DNA from: Anthostomella pinea
Lineage: Eukaryota; Ascomycota; Sordariomycetes; Xylariales; Xylariaceae
Reading direction: 5' to 3'
DNA length: 64,000 bases
NCBI GenBank assembly: GCA_963556695.1
Contig: CAUWAG010000006.1
Span: forward strand, 3,472,001-3,536,000
The translations under genes were made by a program, and so were the position numbers. Of this stretch, positions 11,730 through 24,393 are shown one piece after another. Numbering within the stretch: the first letter of the stretch is position 1; the number at the start of each line of letters is the position of its first letter. The notes below the pieces were generated by a model. It saw only the letters and a program-made list of their open reading frames with translations, was not told the DNA's origin and searched no databases.

Positions 11730-14700
11730 GCGAATTGTTCGAATGTACTCTGTGGTGAACATCCAGAAAGACGTTGCTTGGTTTTGATGGTACCTAGCCT
11801 AGTATTCCAGCATCTTCTTGAGGTTGAGGAACCGCCATCAGCAGCGGGAACTCATTGTGGAATGTAAAAAGTTCGACCTTGTAAGGTGTCCAATGCAGTC
11901 ACAGGTTGTCATGATTCATGAAGCTTCTACTTGTATACAATGACACTGTCAAGCTGTATGGCCAGTGGCCGCAACTCGCAACATCCTGCGACCCGAAAAG
12001 GGGAATAAGGTTCAGCTGTCCCTTCCCCCGATACCCCACAAATGCGCCAAGACAGCCCGAGGTTCACGTTGTGGGGGCCCAGACGAGGAGTCGAAAAGGG
12101 GCACACGCAAGCCGCCGTCCCGAAGCCGCTGGCTGCACTATTCATTAGGTCGGGTCTTATCATGTTATTAGTGCATAAAGCGATTCAGCTTGGCGCTGCT
12201 AGTCGCGAGCTGGGTCCGACCTGGATCAATGCGTCGTCGAAGCTCTCATCATCTAGCGTCCACAAGTTCCGTGGCGTATAAGCACATGCCGGGCCTAGGG
12301 GCCCGAACGACGGGCAGGTTGTGCGCGTTTTGCCTGGGCTTGGGGGCCTTCTTTAATGTGTCGCATTCGATGACCATAACTATCTATCCAGTGGATGAGG
12401 TGGTCGATGAGAGCCTCGCAGCTGTCGGTAGCTATGTCGAGGTAGGGGGTTTCATTTGGAAGGCCATGCAAAGTGAAGATCGTAGTTACTTTAATTATGG
12501 CAGGCTGGGTGAACCCTGTCACATTCTATTGCTGGGTCAGGGTTCGAGAAGACGATCCCATGACGGGTCACTAATTTGATAACTTAAAGGGTACCGAAGC
12601 TCACGGCAGAGCAGACAAACATGAAACCGATCACGGGATACGTTGGTTAGCCTTGGCGGGACGGTGCTGACAATGGGAGGAATTCTGGGCAACTGTTCAG
12701 ATGATCGAAAGCGGTCAAAACTGCAGTGCCCGCAAGCATGGAATGGACCCGGGACCAACTGCATTGGCGGGACCTTGAGAGGTCCGCGGGTCCGCGGGTT
12801 CGGGTTCGCGGAATGTACCCGAATACAGCCCACAGACTGGCTGACTGGAGGCTACTCTTGGCCAACAACGTCTACAACGTAGTCGTTCTGCAAGTGGCTT
12901 TAGAAACAAGAAACAGTCAGGACCTTCAATGTTTCCTTCATGTTGGGAGCCAGAGGCCGGAGCTGATTCAGAGGCCACCAGTCTAGATCGAATAGACCGT
13001 TCTTTCGGGCGGTCTGTCCAATGTCCATGTGTCCGATGCAACAGATGCCTGCCCTCTTCCTGACAAGACCTATGAAGAGCTTCCCCTCTCCTCAGCTGCA
13101 TGGACAGCTGCATGCCCTTCATCAATGGTCCCCAACCAAAACGCCTCGCTCGCGTTACCTACTCCTGAGTCCTGACTAATAAGTTCTCAAGTCAGGCCGG
13201 GGTAGATCGATGGATCCATCGACTTCCCTCCGCAAAAGGCTATTCTGGATCGAGCTTGCTGCTGTCGCACTTCTCGCTTCGACACCGACATGCCGCATGC
13301 TAGACTGTTCCATTGAAGAATCGAGATAGTGCTGCTCCAGCTGCAGGAGAAGCTCGGATACCCATTCATGGCTACTGACTGGCTTGCATGGCTTAGGCGT
13401 TGTGTGTATTACATACAAAGTGAAGATGATCCCACTCAACACATGCACCTTCATAGACAGGCACATATTCCATCCAAACTCCTTTTCCTTTTCCTCTTCG
13501 GTTGATCCGTTGAACCCAATCTCGGTCTAAAAAGTAAACCGTTGTGAACTACCTAGGTAGTGGTCCCTTTAAAACTACTCATTGTGTTACCCACCTACCT
13601 CGGCCCAGATCTCAGAGTTTATTAGCAGCACGCCAACACGGCAACAAGACAACAAGACCATAAGGCAACAAGATAACGGGAACTATCAAGAGATTGTACC
13701 GACATATCGGCTGGAGGCAAAGGACAGATTTTGCCGTTGTCACAGGGTCCTTTGCCACCTACCTAATAAAAGAACCAAGAGATCCCCCCCCCTGGACAGA
13801 GCGCACGGACCAGTCTCGGGCTACCAACAAGGAACGTGCTGTAACCTGTGGCAACTGGAGCACCTGCCTGCACTGCCTGCACGCCTGTCCGCCTGTCCGC
13901 CTGCACACTGCACAGCACTACCGCCTGGGCATTGCACTACGACCCGAGCTACAGCTCTCTAGAATAGAGGTCCCCTGTGCTTTCACAAAGATCATCAGTT
14001 CCGAAGTGGAAAGAGGAAGAGCTGGAGAATAACAAAATTACGAACCAAGGAAAAATCTCATCACCCGACCGGCCCTGACACTGGACGCCTGATCTGTGAG
14101 GACTTGAAGACCTCACCCGAGTGAATCGACTGACTCTTCCCTCCTTCTCAAGTTCTCAAGTTCTCAACCACATGCCCTATCTACTAAGTACTTTAGGTAC
14201 CTATCTACTGATTCCGGTGCAATCAATCACGGCCTCCTCCCTCCAAGGCACCCAAGGCACCTACAGTCAGCAATTGAGTTGAGCTCAAGCTGCTGAGCAC
14301 TTCCCCGCCGCGATCCTCCAACGCCTCAACCACCGATTCACCGTGACCGCCCTCACATTTTGTTGACTCCCAGCATTCGTCCCCTTGCATCAAAACAATC
14401 GGGGTAGCCGACTGCCTGCGCGCGGCCGCCGATAATCTATTATTTCCTTCTCAGTTCAAACAACACGCTTCTGCCTCGAGCGGATAACGAATTGCCCGGA
14501 CTGACCATCTTACCTGATACGTTCGGCACTTATTTATACCAACTTCCTACCTACCAACCTCACCTCACTCACCGAGACCACGATCCTACTTCAGGCTCCG
14601 GATACACGGTCACCCGTCAAATCATACCTCCGACGATCATTGCCCTTTCGCAACACAAAGCAACTCGACCAACCGCCAACCGCCAACCACCACCAGACGA

Positions 14701-14980
14701 CCGACACTTATCCTGATTTCGGTGCGACAGTCTTGCCTCCGCGTGCTTGCGAGATCCCGAGTCTGGATCATTGGTTGCGCCCAGATCGGTTCAGTGCAGG
14801 TGCATTCTTGGTGCCAGCTCGTCGGCCATACATCATCGTCATTCCAACAAGGGAACGCGACAAGCCGGAAACGGGGCAGCAGCAGCGATAGATACCCTGC
14901 GAGATACGGAGCATCTGCACCGCCAAGGGGGAAAACAGGGAAACTTGACCGTTCCGACCGCTCGACCGCTCTCGTCCACC
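11730..14980. other. Long intergenic region and 5' leader of pal1
   Basis: I find no gene I can support in these 3.2 kb. Open frames on both strands are short, Arg/Pro/Ser-rich and mutually overlapping. The segment from about 13.5 to 14.98 kb is pyrimidine-rich with CAACC/CTACC phrases, resembling a long fungal promoter and 5' UTR. CCTAGGTA-type palindromes occur at about 13550. Confidence 0.6.
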
Positions 14981-17147
14981 ATGGCGACCGCACCCTCGGG
15001 AGATCTGCTGGGCCTAGGTAAGTCAAGAACTGCAAGAACTGCAGCAGTGTCACGATGCTGTGCATCTGCATTGCGGCAGAGAAAGCAAAGACGTAGCACC
15101 CCGACCCCCCCTCCACTCCATCCAGATCAACCACCATCCTATCCTACCTGAGGTGGCCCCCCAAACCCGCGTAACCACCACCGCCCATCTGCATCCAATA
15201 CTTCATTGTCCCCGGGCGGATGCACAGACAAGATAGATAGGGGTTTGTGGGCTTGGACGGGACGAGCACTGCCAGCGGTCCACTTACCACTTAGCCGGGC
15301 CAGTCGTGGGTTTCATTCCCAGAGATTGATGTTTCACATCGCCTATCACAGTCGTCATTCCCACATCGCCTTCCCTCCTCCCTGAACCAGTGCACCTCAC
15401 AATCTTCACTTATCCACTGCCCGCCAATGCCCAAGGCCATGCAATCAGCCGCGTGCTAACATTCTTTTGTTTGTTCTGCATAGGCGACACTCCAGGCGGT
15501 CGATCACCCGGCCTGACGCTTAATCTTGCGTCAAACAACCCCTTTCGCAACCGTGCTGCCTCGCCAAGCTTCACGCCTCCGCCACCCCATTCTCCTTTTG
15601 ATGATCCTCCTCCCCGACCCGTCTCCAGGAACAACCCTTTCCTCGATTCCTCCCAGAATCCTTCAAGCCAGTTTGTCATATCACCCGACAAGATGGCATC
15701 GCCCCTAGAGACCCGTCGGTCTCCCACCGCCGAGGAGCTTTTTGTGAGTTCACTTACCTGTCCTTGCTCTCTGCTGCACAGTCAATCATTACGACACGGC
15801 TAACATTGCTCCCTTGCAGGACAACCTGATTGTTGACGATAGAAACTCAACAATGCAGCAGTCCCGTCCCAGCGGCGGCCGACCTCCGACGAACCGCACT
15901 GCTACAGGTGGTCCCCTGCGTGGTGAGAACATCCCCCCGCATGGTCGAGGTCCGCCTCCCTCGTCCCATCGGCCCACGCGATCGCAAGAAGAAGCCCAGA
16001 AGGCGCGCCGAATGCAAGCCGCAACCAATGGAGATAGGATCATTGGTGGCTCACCACAGAAACGCTCGGAACGACGTCTACGCCGCAACAGTGAATCCTC
16101 GGTTATGGAGAAGCCCATGACCGACGAAGAGAAGAAGCTGCGTGAGATGCGAAACCGCGATCGTGAGAGACGCCACCGCGACCGTGACGGCAAGCCTCGC
16201 ACCCAGCGGAAACTGGATATCATCGATCAGCTGGATGCCACAAGCATCTACGGCACTGGGCGTGGGTCTTGTTCTCCGCGCTTGATTGATCTATCCGCTG
16301 ACATGCCACCTTAGTGTTCCACCATGACGGTCCGTTCGACGCGTGCAACCCGCACCGCAACCGCAAAGGTAGCCGTCGTGCACCAATGTCGGCATTTGCT
16401 AAGGACTCTGCCAACAACTCGATCGGTGGCTCTGGCCCCGTCAACAAACGACCCGACCACAAGCTCTTCATGGGACATGAACCCCACGAGGCAACCTCGA
16501 TGTATGCCGCTGGGGTGGTCAAGGAGCAGAAGGAGCAGCGAACCAACCGAGAGGAGTTGACCTTCTTTGACCCCAAGCAACGGGGCGAGTACGAGTACGG
16601 TGAAGAGACAATTGGACTTGGAGCATCGACCTTCTTGGAGGGCACGCCGGCTGCCCGAGCCGCCATCACACGAAACCAGTCCGAGACAGCTCAGGAAGCA
16701 CTAGAGTCGGGATTGGGAAGAAAGAAGTCGGTGGTGCAGCGATTCCGCAGCATCAAGCGTGCCCCGCGCGAGCCACGCGACTACGAATCAGGTCGCGTAA
16801 CTAGCCCTGGCGCTTACTACGGACCGGCGTCAGCGTTACCGACCAGCAGTTCGACTGGTGAAAGAAACCCCTTCTTCAACGAATTCGACAACAAGGCCGA
16901 GGAGCGTATCAGTGTCAAGCGCAAGGATAGCAACCCGGCCCCTCCTCCTATGAGCCCTCCCGTGACTGGGGCGGTGCTGGAACGTCGATCGACTACGGAT
17001 GCTACTATGGATTCCCAAGAGGGTCAGGCCAAGCCCGCGAGCACCGGCTTTCTTTCACGTATTAAGAGCGTGAAGGGTGGACGAAGACAGCGTCCAGAGG
17101 TACCGGCCAAGGACTATACTGGTCCACTCCCTGGTGCTGCCATGTGA
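14981..17147 (+). CDS. pal1: Pal1 family cell-morphology protein
   Basis: Orthologue of fission-yeast Pal1, a membrane-associated protein of growth sites and endocytic patches that helps maintain cell shape. Exons are 14981-15017, 15484-15743, 15820-16261 and 16315-17147 (523 aa), introns GT...AG. The conserved Pal1 block begins near residue 235 with DQLDATSIYGTG; the last splice joins codons to give GLFHHDGPFDACNPHRN, the family signature, which supports the junction. It continues with RAPMSAFAKDSANNSIGGSGP. The N-terminal part is Pro/Ser/Asn-rich with NPF-like motifs (NNPFRN, RNPF, NNPFLD), typical of endocytic EH-domain ligands. The C-terminus is basic and disordered. The first exon is only 37 nt. 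Family is confident; role in this species is by orthology. Confidence 0.94.
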
Positions 17148-18219
17148 GAATCGAATACGACTTTTAAGACATCTCTCATGGTCAGATCATACAGAAGCTT
17201 GGTGGCGACAAATCATTGTCTGAGCCGTTTCTTCTCCCAGCCTTCTGGCAGGGTTGATGTGGCACATACTTGCTTTCTGGTATGTCACTGATGCACCGCT
17301 TGCATTGGGCGAGGCGGCTTCCAAAGCAGGACTTTTCAAGAGTTCTTCACTCATTGGGGTATCATTAGGCCTGATCCAAAAAAGGAGCAGGGAAGGATGC
17401 GTGGCGGGGACAACTTGATGCCACAATCACTGCCTCGGAAGGCAATTTTCTTTGTCAGGATAGCTATTTCCTGTTGTGTGAGTAGAGACAGCAGATCCGG
17501 AATCCAGGTCATTTGCGAGATGCACTTGGCGTTGGCCGATGAGCTGGAGGGTGGCAGCTGTAATGAAGCAAGCTCCCGCCTCCGCCCTCGCCCTTGAAGA
17601 GAGGTTCCTGCAGATTGAGATTCGAGATTCGAGATCCGAGATTCAATGATGAATTGAGACCTCAGCAGACTTTCCAGCCAATGAATCCATGATAACGTGA
17701 TGATGCTCACCTCATAAACGTGGTGTAGACCAGCGCTGACTTCTACCCTTCTACCCTTCTACCCACTAGGTACACTTTTGTTGCTTCTCCACTTTTATAA
17801 GTCCTTCCTTACAACTACATCCGTCTATCTGTAGGCCTCGATCACATGAACACACATGCACTTGACTGGACTGACGATAACGTACCTAATAATACTTGGT
17901 CGTATCAGTCAAGCTCGGTTGATTTGATTCTTCGTTAATCGGCAGCGCGTCGCTGACGCCCAGATAACATTTTCGTCCAGTCCGCTGTCGCGCTTCCACG
18001 GACCCAGTTCACATAGCGAATCTTCGTCAGGAGACAGACAAACAACCGGTCGGCTAGGTCGGTCAGCCAGAAGGACCGAACCGGACCAGACGAATCGACT
18101 AGCTGGGGAGCATTTACCCCATGCGTCATATCAATCAGGTTGTTCTACTTACCACTGCCAGACAGCCGACCAACCAGACAGTCGGTTGCAGACGGCAGGC
18201 AAATCGACCGCAGCCACCA
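17148..18219. other. Intergenic region with short tandem repeats
   Basis: No supported gene. There are small tandem arrays: a GAGATTC heptamer about four times near 17616-17645, and TTCTACCC three times near 17741-17763. An ATG at 18121 is in frame with the next gene, but 18220 is preferred as start because of its better context (ACCAATGG). Confidence 0.6.
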
Positions 18220-20716
18220 ATGGACGGACAGATCATGGATCCCAACCACCATCGTCACCACGAAAATCACCATTACACCAGCAACGACCATGACAAACCC
18301 CCACCACTACAAGCACCACCACCACCGGAGCCAGAGCCAGAGTCATCACCACCCTCGCAAGCGGGCAGCAGCACCCTGCCCCACTACTTCCCGCTCGAGC
18401 CCGTGTCCGGCGCTACGCTGCTCGGGCTCGAGGTCGCGCGCCGCGAGGGGCTGGCGCGGAAGGGGCGGCTAAAGATGGGCTGCGGCGAGGTCGACGAGGC
18501 GGCGCTGATGGGCGGGCTCGAGCGCGGGGGCGTGGTGGGGGTTAGTGCTGAGGAGGGGGATTTTGGGATGCTTGTGAGTGGTTTTTTTTTCGTTCTGATT
18601 TTTGGGGGGTTCAGTTGGGCTCGTTGGGGTTCGTTGGGGTCGCATTGGGGTTTGTTTGGGGGTTCGTTTGATGAAGAGGGAAGAGGTTTCTTCGTTGGGG
18701 GGGCTTGGGAGGGGATGGATGGGTGAGGTGAAGATTGGGAGCATGTGAGATGGGGAAGGGTAGACGAGAGGAGTGCTGGTGGTGGATGGGTGTTTGCTGG
18801 GAGGATGGAGGACGCGAACGTACTTTTTCTGGTCGGAAAAAAGTTCCCAAAGGGGTTATTTCTTGAAACCTTCACGACGCGGGAGTCTCGCTCACGACTT
18901 GGAACTTATATACACGCAGTATGGGGCACCATACTAACAAAAGACCCAGCTCGGACTACAAACCATCGCACACTCCCTGGTCTTCCCTGCCCCGCCTACA
19001 ACAAACTCAAACGAGAACCCAAGCTCAGACTCAAAGACAACGCCGCCGCCTCGGCCTCGAGCAGCCATCATCACCATCCTACCAGCTACGACGATCTTAC
19101 CCACGCTGCGCGACGTCATCAAGGCACAGGTGCAGATCAAGCTGGGTCCGGCGAGCCCGGGCGTGGTGGATGCCGAAGTCCGGCGGTGTCTGGAGCTGAT
19201 CTCGCTTTCGCGTGTGTTTGATATCGAGGGCTTGTGGCAGGTGCTCGGTGAGCTGGAGGACCAGGCCCAGGCCGCCGACACGGCGGCTGTGCCTGATGAT
19301 GGAGGGGAGGAAGAGGAGATTCCCACTGCTGCCCAACGTCAACTGGAAGACGATGAGGAAGAAGCAGACGAAGGCGCGGGAAATGGGGGGCCACCAGACG
19401 AGCCGGAAGGATACGAGCCGCCGGAGTCATCGCTGAGTTCTCCACCAGAGTCGTCCCCAGAACCTACTGCGGCGGTGCTACCGCCGCTGCGGATAGGGAT
19501 AGGGGCGCGGCCCGGGTCGGAAGTGGTGCTCGACAGCGAAGACGAGGACGAGCTGTCGTTGGTGGCTCCTTCGTCTGCATCGCCGGCGCCTATACCGACT
19601 CCTGTACCCGATTCCACAGCAGCACCCGAACCAACAACAATACCACCACCACCACCGGCACCGCCATCAGCATCCCCAAACCCATCAACACACCCCCAGC
19701 CCCAGTCTCAGCCTCCACTTCTGCCATCAGCGCCCCCAAAATCCAGATTCGCATCCGATCAACCCCTCCCAGTCCCAGACATAATCCTCATAACGCACTT
19801 CTCGTCGCTGCTGACGGCGCTCTTCACCCAGCGCGAAAAGCCGGCCGCGCACACGTCGCTGCAGCTCCTGGCGTCGCACCTGCGGTATCTGGCCCGGTCC
19901 GCGGGCCCGTTGGTTCTGCTACTTAACTCTACGACTTCGCCGCTTTCATCATCGTCTTCATCGTCGACATGTACAGGATCAACCGGCACCCACGCGACCC
20001 CAGGCTCAGGACCAGGAGGAGGAGGTGGAGGACCAGGTGGAGGACCAGTAACCCCAAACCATCCACATCAAAACAACCAGCCCCAGCGGCCCCTTGAACC
20101 CACCCTCCGCTCCATCTTCAACCCAGCACCACTACCAAATCCCGGCAGCGGGTCAGCGACCACCTACGGCGCCGCGGCCGCATCGCTCAGCCGCCGCAAC
20201 AAGCCCGCCTTCGGCGTCACGTTTGCGCAGTTCCTCGACGTGCACCTGCTGTGCACGCGCGTGCCGCGGGCGCGGGGCGATGCCGAGAGGGTGTTTGCGC
20301 CGCCGCCTGCCCTCCGAGGTGGTGGGGTCGGGGTCGGGGTCGGGGTTGGAGCTGGTGGCGGTGTGGGAGTTGGTCAAGGCGCAGGGCAAGGCGAAGGACT
20401 GCTGGGGGTGCGGTATGTGTGGGTTGTCGAGGCGTTGCTGGATGAGATGGGGGTATGGAAGGGTGGTGCTCAGGGGCAGGGGCTGGGGCAGGGGCAGGGC
20501 GGCAAAGGGAACAAGGAGGGAAAGAAGACCACTGATGGCGAAGCGAAGATACCCAAACGGAGGATGTTCAGAGAGCAGCGCTGGGGCGCCGTGGACGTGC
20601 GGAACGGCGTCCGCGTCGTTGATGCGTTGGAGGGGTGGCAGGAACAGCATGATGCGCGGTATCAGCAGCAGGGCCCTGTGAGGCTGGCTGCTGGGTTTGG
20701 GGTGCGTAGGGTGTGA
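18220..20716 (+). CDS. RecA/RAD51-like fold protein with degenerate Walker motifs
   Basis: Exons 18220-18573 and 18950-20716 (706 aa if the ATG at 18220 is used), joined by a 376-bp intron in phase 0. The splice joins GLERGGVVGVSAEEGDFGML to LGLQTIAHSLV, which has the shape of a RecA/RAD51 Walker A strand-loop-helix but lacks the GKT/S signature. A Walker B-like strand follows at about residue 390 (VPDIILITHFSSLL, no terminal Asp), then the long helix and LVLLLNSTT strand typical of RAD51 relatives. Long Pro/Ser/Glu- and Gly/Val-rich inserts separate the conserved blocks, and exon 1 is His/Pro-rich. I infer a RAD51-paralogue-like recombination accessory protein, probably not a normal ATPase. 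An unrelated P-loop-derived protein is the alternative. Confidence 0.7.
18604..18662 (+). other. G-quadruplex-forming run inside intron 1 of the RAD51-like gene
   Basis: Five tracts of at least four G (18604-18609, 18626-18629, 18636-18639, 18647-18650 and 18658-18662) lie on the sense strand. The last four are separated by 6-7-nt loops, a perfect four-tract G4 motif, in the first half of the 376-bp intron. Confidence 0.75.
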
Positions 20717-21193
20717 GTGATCAGGGGATGGATTTATTATTGCTGGCTGGTTGGTTGTTGAGTCTGTCCACGAGTCTGTTTATGTCAAGTCACGCTGTAC
20801 CTATGTAGGATGACAATGACAATGACAATGACAATGACAATGATAACAATATGGCATTCCTTTGATGTGTTTTGTTCTTTTGTTACACCCAATCTACACC
20901 GTACCGGACTAGGTATCATGTCTCATGTAGCGAGTGTAACTCTGCCTCGAGCGTGCGAGGATACATATGTTTGTCCACAGTACATATGACTTTCACGACC
21001 CGTGAAAAGCATCCCGATTTTGGTTTAGTGATACCAGAAAGTCCTACGTTTAGTTGACCCGGTACCTAATCCCCATTCCGTATTCGCAAGTACCGATGCC
21101 ATACCCCAATGCCAAAAAAGGAGAGTAATTTTATGTCCCAAAATCGTAAAAACATCCCCCGTACCCATAGGTTCCATTCCGCTATCAAAGTCT
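20717..21193. repeat. Intergenic region with TGACAA hexamer microsatellite
   Basis: Convergent gene ends (RAD51-like on +, fasciclin on -). About six TGACAA units occupy 20811-20849. Nothing else is evident. Confidence 0.8.
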
Positions 21194-22775
21194 TTACAAC
21201 TCACCCCAAGCCAACGTCTCCCTGACCTTGTCCTTCACCCCCTCAACCACGCTCACACTCTCACCCTCACTCTCCACAAAAGGCTGCAGCCGCTCCATCA
21301 GCTCCTCCACACTGATCTCCTCGCTCTCATCGCCCTTCCAGGCGTCCTCGTGCTGGTGGTGCTTGTGCGGCGGGATAAGCACCGAGTTAACGACCTGCAC
21401 GACGCCGTCCTTGGCGACGCCGTCCTGGATGGCGACCTTGACGTGCCCGTTGATGGTCAGCGAGATGAAGCCGTACCAGCGCGCGACGTCGACGGCGAGG
21501 CTCTTGTCGTCGAGCAGGGTCGGCAGGTCGAGGTGGTAGTGCTTGGCGCCTTGTTCGTCGACCTCGCCCTCTTCCTCTCCTTCAATATCCTTCTCGACGT
21601 CGAGAGCGAGCTCGGCATCCTTGTTGTTGTCGTTGTCGTCCTTCTTCTCCTGCCCGTAGTACGCGTCCGAGTACAGCGTCTCGTTGACGATGATGTGGTA
21701 CTTGAGCAGCGCCTTCAGGTAGCCCAGCCCCTTGTCCGTGTTGAAGAGGAAGGCGTTGGCCGCGGGGCCGAGCTTGCGGAACGCCCAGTTGGTCGGCGCG
21801 AAGATGGTCAGGCCGGTCGTCTTGTGGTGCGATTCGGAGGACTCGTGGTGGTGGTGCAGACCCGTCTTCTCGGCCGCGAGCTCGAGCGTGGAGAACTTGG
21901 ACGGGAAGAGCGAGATCAGCTTCTCGGCCGGGGGTGGCGGGACGAGGATCTTGTCGACGCCATGGACGATGCCGTTCTTGCAGAACTGGGGCGGGAGGGT
22001 TAGTTACTTAAAACGTCCAGGCTGCAGTGTGGGGTGTGGTGGCGATGGTAAAGGGGAATGGCATGCATACCAGGTTCACCATGATCACCTTGCTGTAGAA
22101 GTTGACCCTGACACCGAACAGACTCAGGCTGACCCGCAGCCTCTGTGGCCTGTCCCCGAGCTCCTCGCTCTTCAGCGCCGTCGCCAGGGTATGGTGCGCG
22201 AGCACTCGACCGGCGGGGTAGTAGCCGGGCACGATATGGTACTCGATGACCTTCTCGATGAACTCCTTCGGCGGCTTCTTCCCATGGTCAGGAATACGCT
22301 CGAAGGCCTTGTCCACAGGTACGAAGGCGGTGACGTTGGCCTTGGTGCTGTTCAGCACGTCGACCAGGTCCGAGTAGTCGTCGACGAGCGCGGCGAACCG
22401 CCGCGTGTAGTTGGACGCCTGGATGGCCTGGTACACGGTCAGGTTGGTCGAGCCGTGGTGTCCGGGCCTGCCGACGTGGCCGCGGCCCAGGAAGTCGGCG
22501 TACTCGGATTCGGTCGTGAGCTCAACCTCGGGCAGCAGGTCGCTCAGCTTGCTCGCCTGGCGCTCGAGGGCGTCGGCGGCGCTGGAGAGGGTGTCCTCGG
22601 CCGTCGAGCGCAGGTCGTCGAAGCTGGGGAGCGCGTCCCACCAAGATGAGGAGGACGGGGCCTGCGGCGGCTCGGCCTCGGGCTCGAGGGCGAGCTGCTG
22701 CGCGGTCGCCTCGTCCGGGATGACAAAGGCGACGGCGATTGTTGCCACGATGGGCAGGAGAGATGTGTACCTCAT
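21194..22775 (-). CDS. Secreted protein with two fasciclin (FAS1) domains
   Basis: Minus-strand exons 22071-22775 and 21194-21985 (498 aa), with an 85-bp intron. The N-terminus MRYTSLLPIVATIAVAFVIP is a signal peptide. A Ser/Glu-rich linker precedes FAS1 domain 1 (about residues 115-250; NLTVYQAIQASNYTRRFAAL, NVTAFVPVDKAFERI, EKVIEYHIVPG). The splice restores FCKNGIVHGVDKILVPP at the end of that domain. Domain 2 (about 255-440) has LTIFAPTNWAFRKLGP, LKALLKYHI and INGHVKVAIQDGVAKDGVVQ. No GPI-attachment tail is visible; the C-terminus is acidic and His-rich. FAS1 proteins act in adhesion or cell-wall association outside the cell. Domain call is firm, biological role unknown. Confidence 0.92.
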
Positions 22776-24098
22776 TTTAATGATATTCGGTTTATAGTTC
22801 GATTACCGCTTGGAAACCGATTGGGGAACGAGAAGACGGAGGAAATTGGGAGACGGGTAGGCTTTATTGAATAAGGAACCCGGTAGGACAGGCACCTCAT
22901 GCAAGGGTCTCGGATCTCTGACAGTCTGACGTCAAGTCGAAGCCGATGGATCCGGAGATTCACTCTCAGATGGATCGATGACTTGAGAGTCGAGAAGGAC
23001 GTTGAATGGAGGAGTAGAATATCACTCGCTTTCGCTTTCGCCTTCTCAAAAGACAGCTACTGCTAAATGCCTTTTCAATGATGCCTCTTGCTCGTTAGGC
23101 GCTCGTACAACGCGTGTCGGCGTCATGACTGTCTCCAGGCTCCAGGCATAGGCAGACAGCTTACGTCGTACGTTTCGGGCGCGCTCGGCGAGTTTTGGGC
23201 GGGTTGGCCGCACTTGTCACTCCTGCGCACTCCTTCGGTGAGACGGTGACACACGGTGAGAGGAGGGGGCCACCGCCCCGAGAGTCCGAGACACCGACTT
23301 GACCTTCCTTACCTAATCATCAAGATTACCTACCTATCACCATGACCATGGCCATGACCTTCCTGCTTTTCAACAACAGAACAGAACAGGATGCGGAACG
23401 CAGAGGACGATATCAACTAGAAGACGCTGAAGTGTCTAAAACATCCGACGGCATACGCACTTATACTTGCCGTGAGCTCAGAGTAGGTAAATTACTGATC
23501 AACGGTGGCGACAGGGTGGCGACATGGTGGCATTGGCGGGAGCCGCCTTCAACAACAAAACGAAATAAAGGAAGTAGGCTCAGTCACCACTCACAAGTAT
23601 CCGTGCGCGCGCATTGGAGTCTCTTCCTCCCGGAACTAAGAATAACCTCATAATAATAATGGGTGGTGGAATCAGCACGGTGATATAAGCTTTTGCATGC
23701 CGAAAGACCATTCTTTACGCTGATCACGGAGCGCTGATGCCACACTTCATAGCATTGTCGGACACTGGCTTAGATAGTTCAAGAATGGGGTTGGGGTGCA
23801 CGGAGACTTTTGGTGGGTTTACCTATAGTGTCACAATTGATTCGCGAGAGCACGATAAAACTCTTCCCCGAAGACGGGGAGATCAGTCTCACGACTATCT
23901 TGGGGTGAGTAGACATATATTCGAATTGATGCCGTGAACATATATGGGCCGGGATACTGTTTATGGGTTTGCTGTGTCCACACGTCCGTCCTGCTTGTCC
24001 GACACCCAGATTTCCCAGCCATGTGCTCGCAGACTTAGGCTGTCATCCTCCTATCCAGCTATGCACGTAAGAAAAGGCTCAGCCATGTAGAATTATGC
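22776..24098. other. Intergenic region
   Basis: No gene I can support. A 103-codon frame starting at 23342 in an ATGACCATGGCCATGACC repeat has no protein-like character. The part next to 22776 is presumably the fasciclin gene promoter. Confidence 0.55.
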
Positions 24099-24338
24099 CT
24101 ACAATGGAGAGCAGATGCAGAAGCCTCCGGTCCATTTGGAACCCTTATCGCATGTCCAGTCATAGGGGCATACTTCGCCACCGCAGTCGTCGACGTTCCA
24201 ACAATCCTCCCGGGGGCTGAGGTACGGCGCGGCTGGGGTGCCGTCGGTTTGGTTGCCGGCTGCGGGAACCGGGGCTGGAGCCGCAAGTCCGCGCAGGGCG
24301 AACAGCCCGAGGCAGATGAAGGCTTGGGTGGGCTTCAT
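24099..24338 (-). CDS. Small secreted cysteine-rich protein, candidate effector
   Basis: A single exon of 79 aa. The start at 24338 (MKPTQAFICLGLFALRGLAA) gives a clean signal peptide; longer upstream reading in the same frame would bury it. A short Ala/Pro linker (APVPAAGNQTDGTPAAP) is followed by a compact 6-cysteine module (DC-x4-DC-x4-C-x5-C-x9-C-x-C) ending CICSPL. Size, secretion and Cys density are those of fungal secreted cysteine-rich proteins, many of which are host-interaction effectors or antimicrobial peptides; no specific family is recognised. A half copy of the window's 74-bp dyad element lies 55 bp upstream of the ATG. Confidence 0.75.
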   Translation of the reverse strand: MKPTQAFICLGLFALRGLAAPAPVPAAGNQTDGTPAAPYLSPREDCWNVDDCGGEVCPYDWTCDKGSKWTGGFCICSPL

Positions 24339-24393
24339 GATGATGGTTTCGGGGGCTGGTGTTGGTTGCGAGAGGGGTGTATCTGTCGTGAAT

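Noticed and set aside
12190..13466. Cluster of 75-136-codon frames on both strands
   Set aside because: They overlap each other in several frames and none has motif, signal peptide or splice support.
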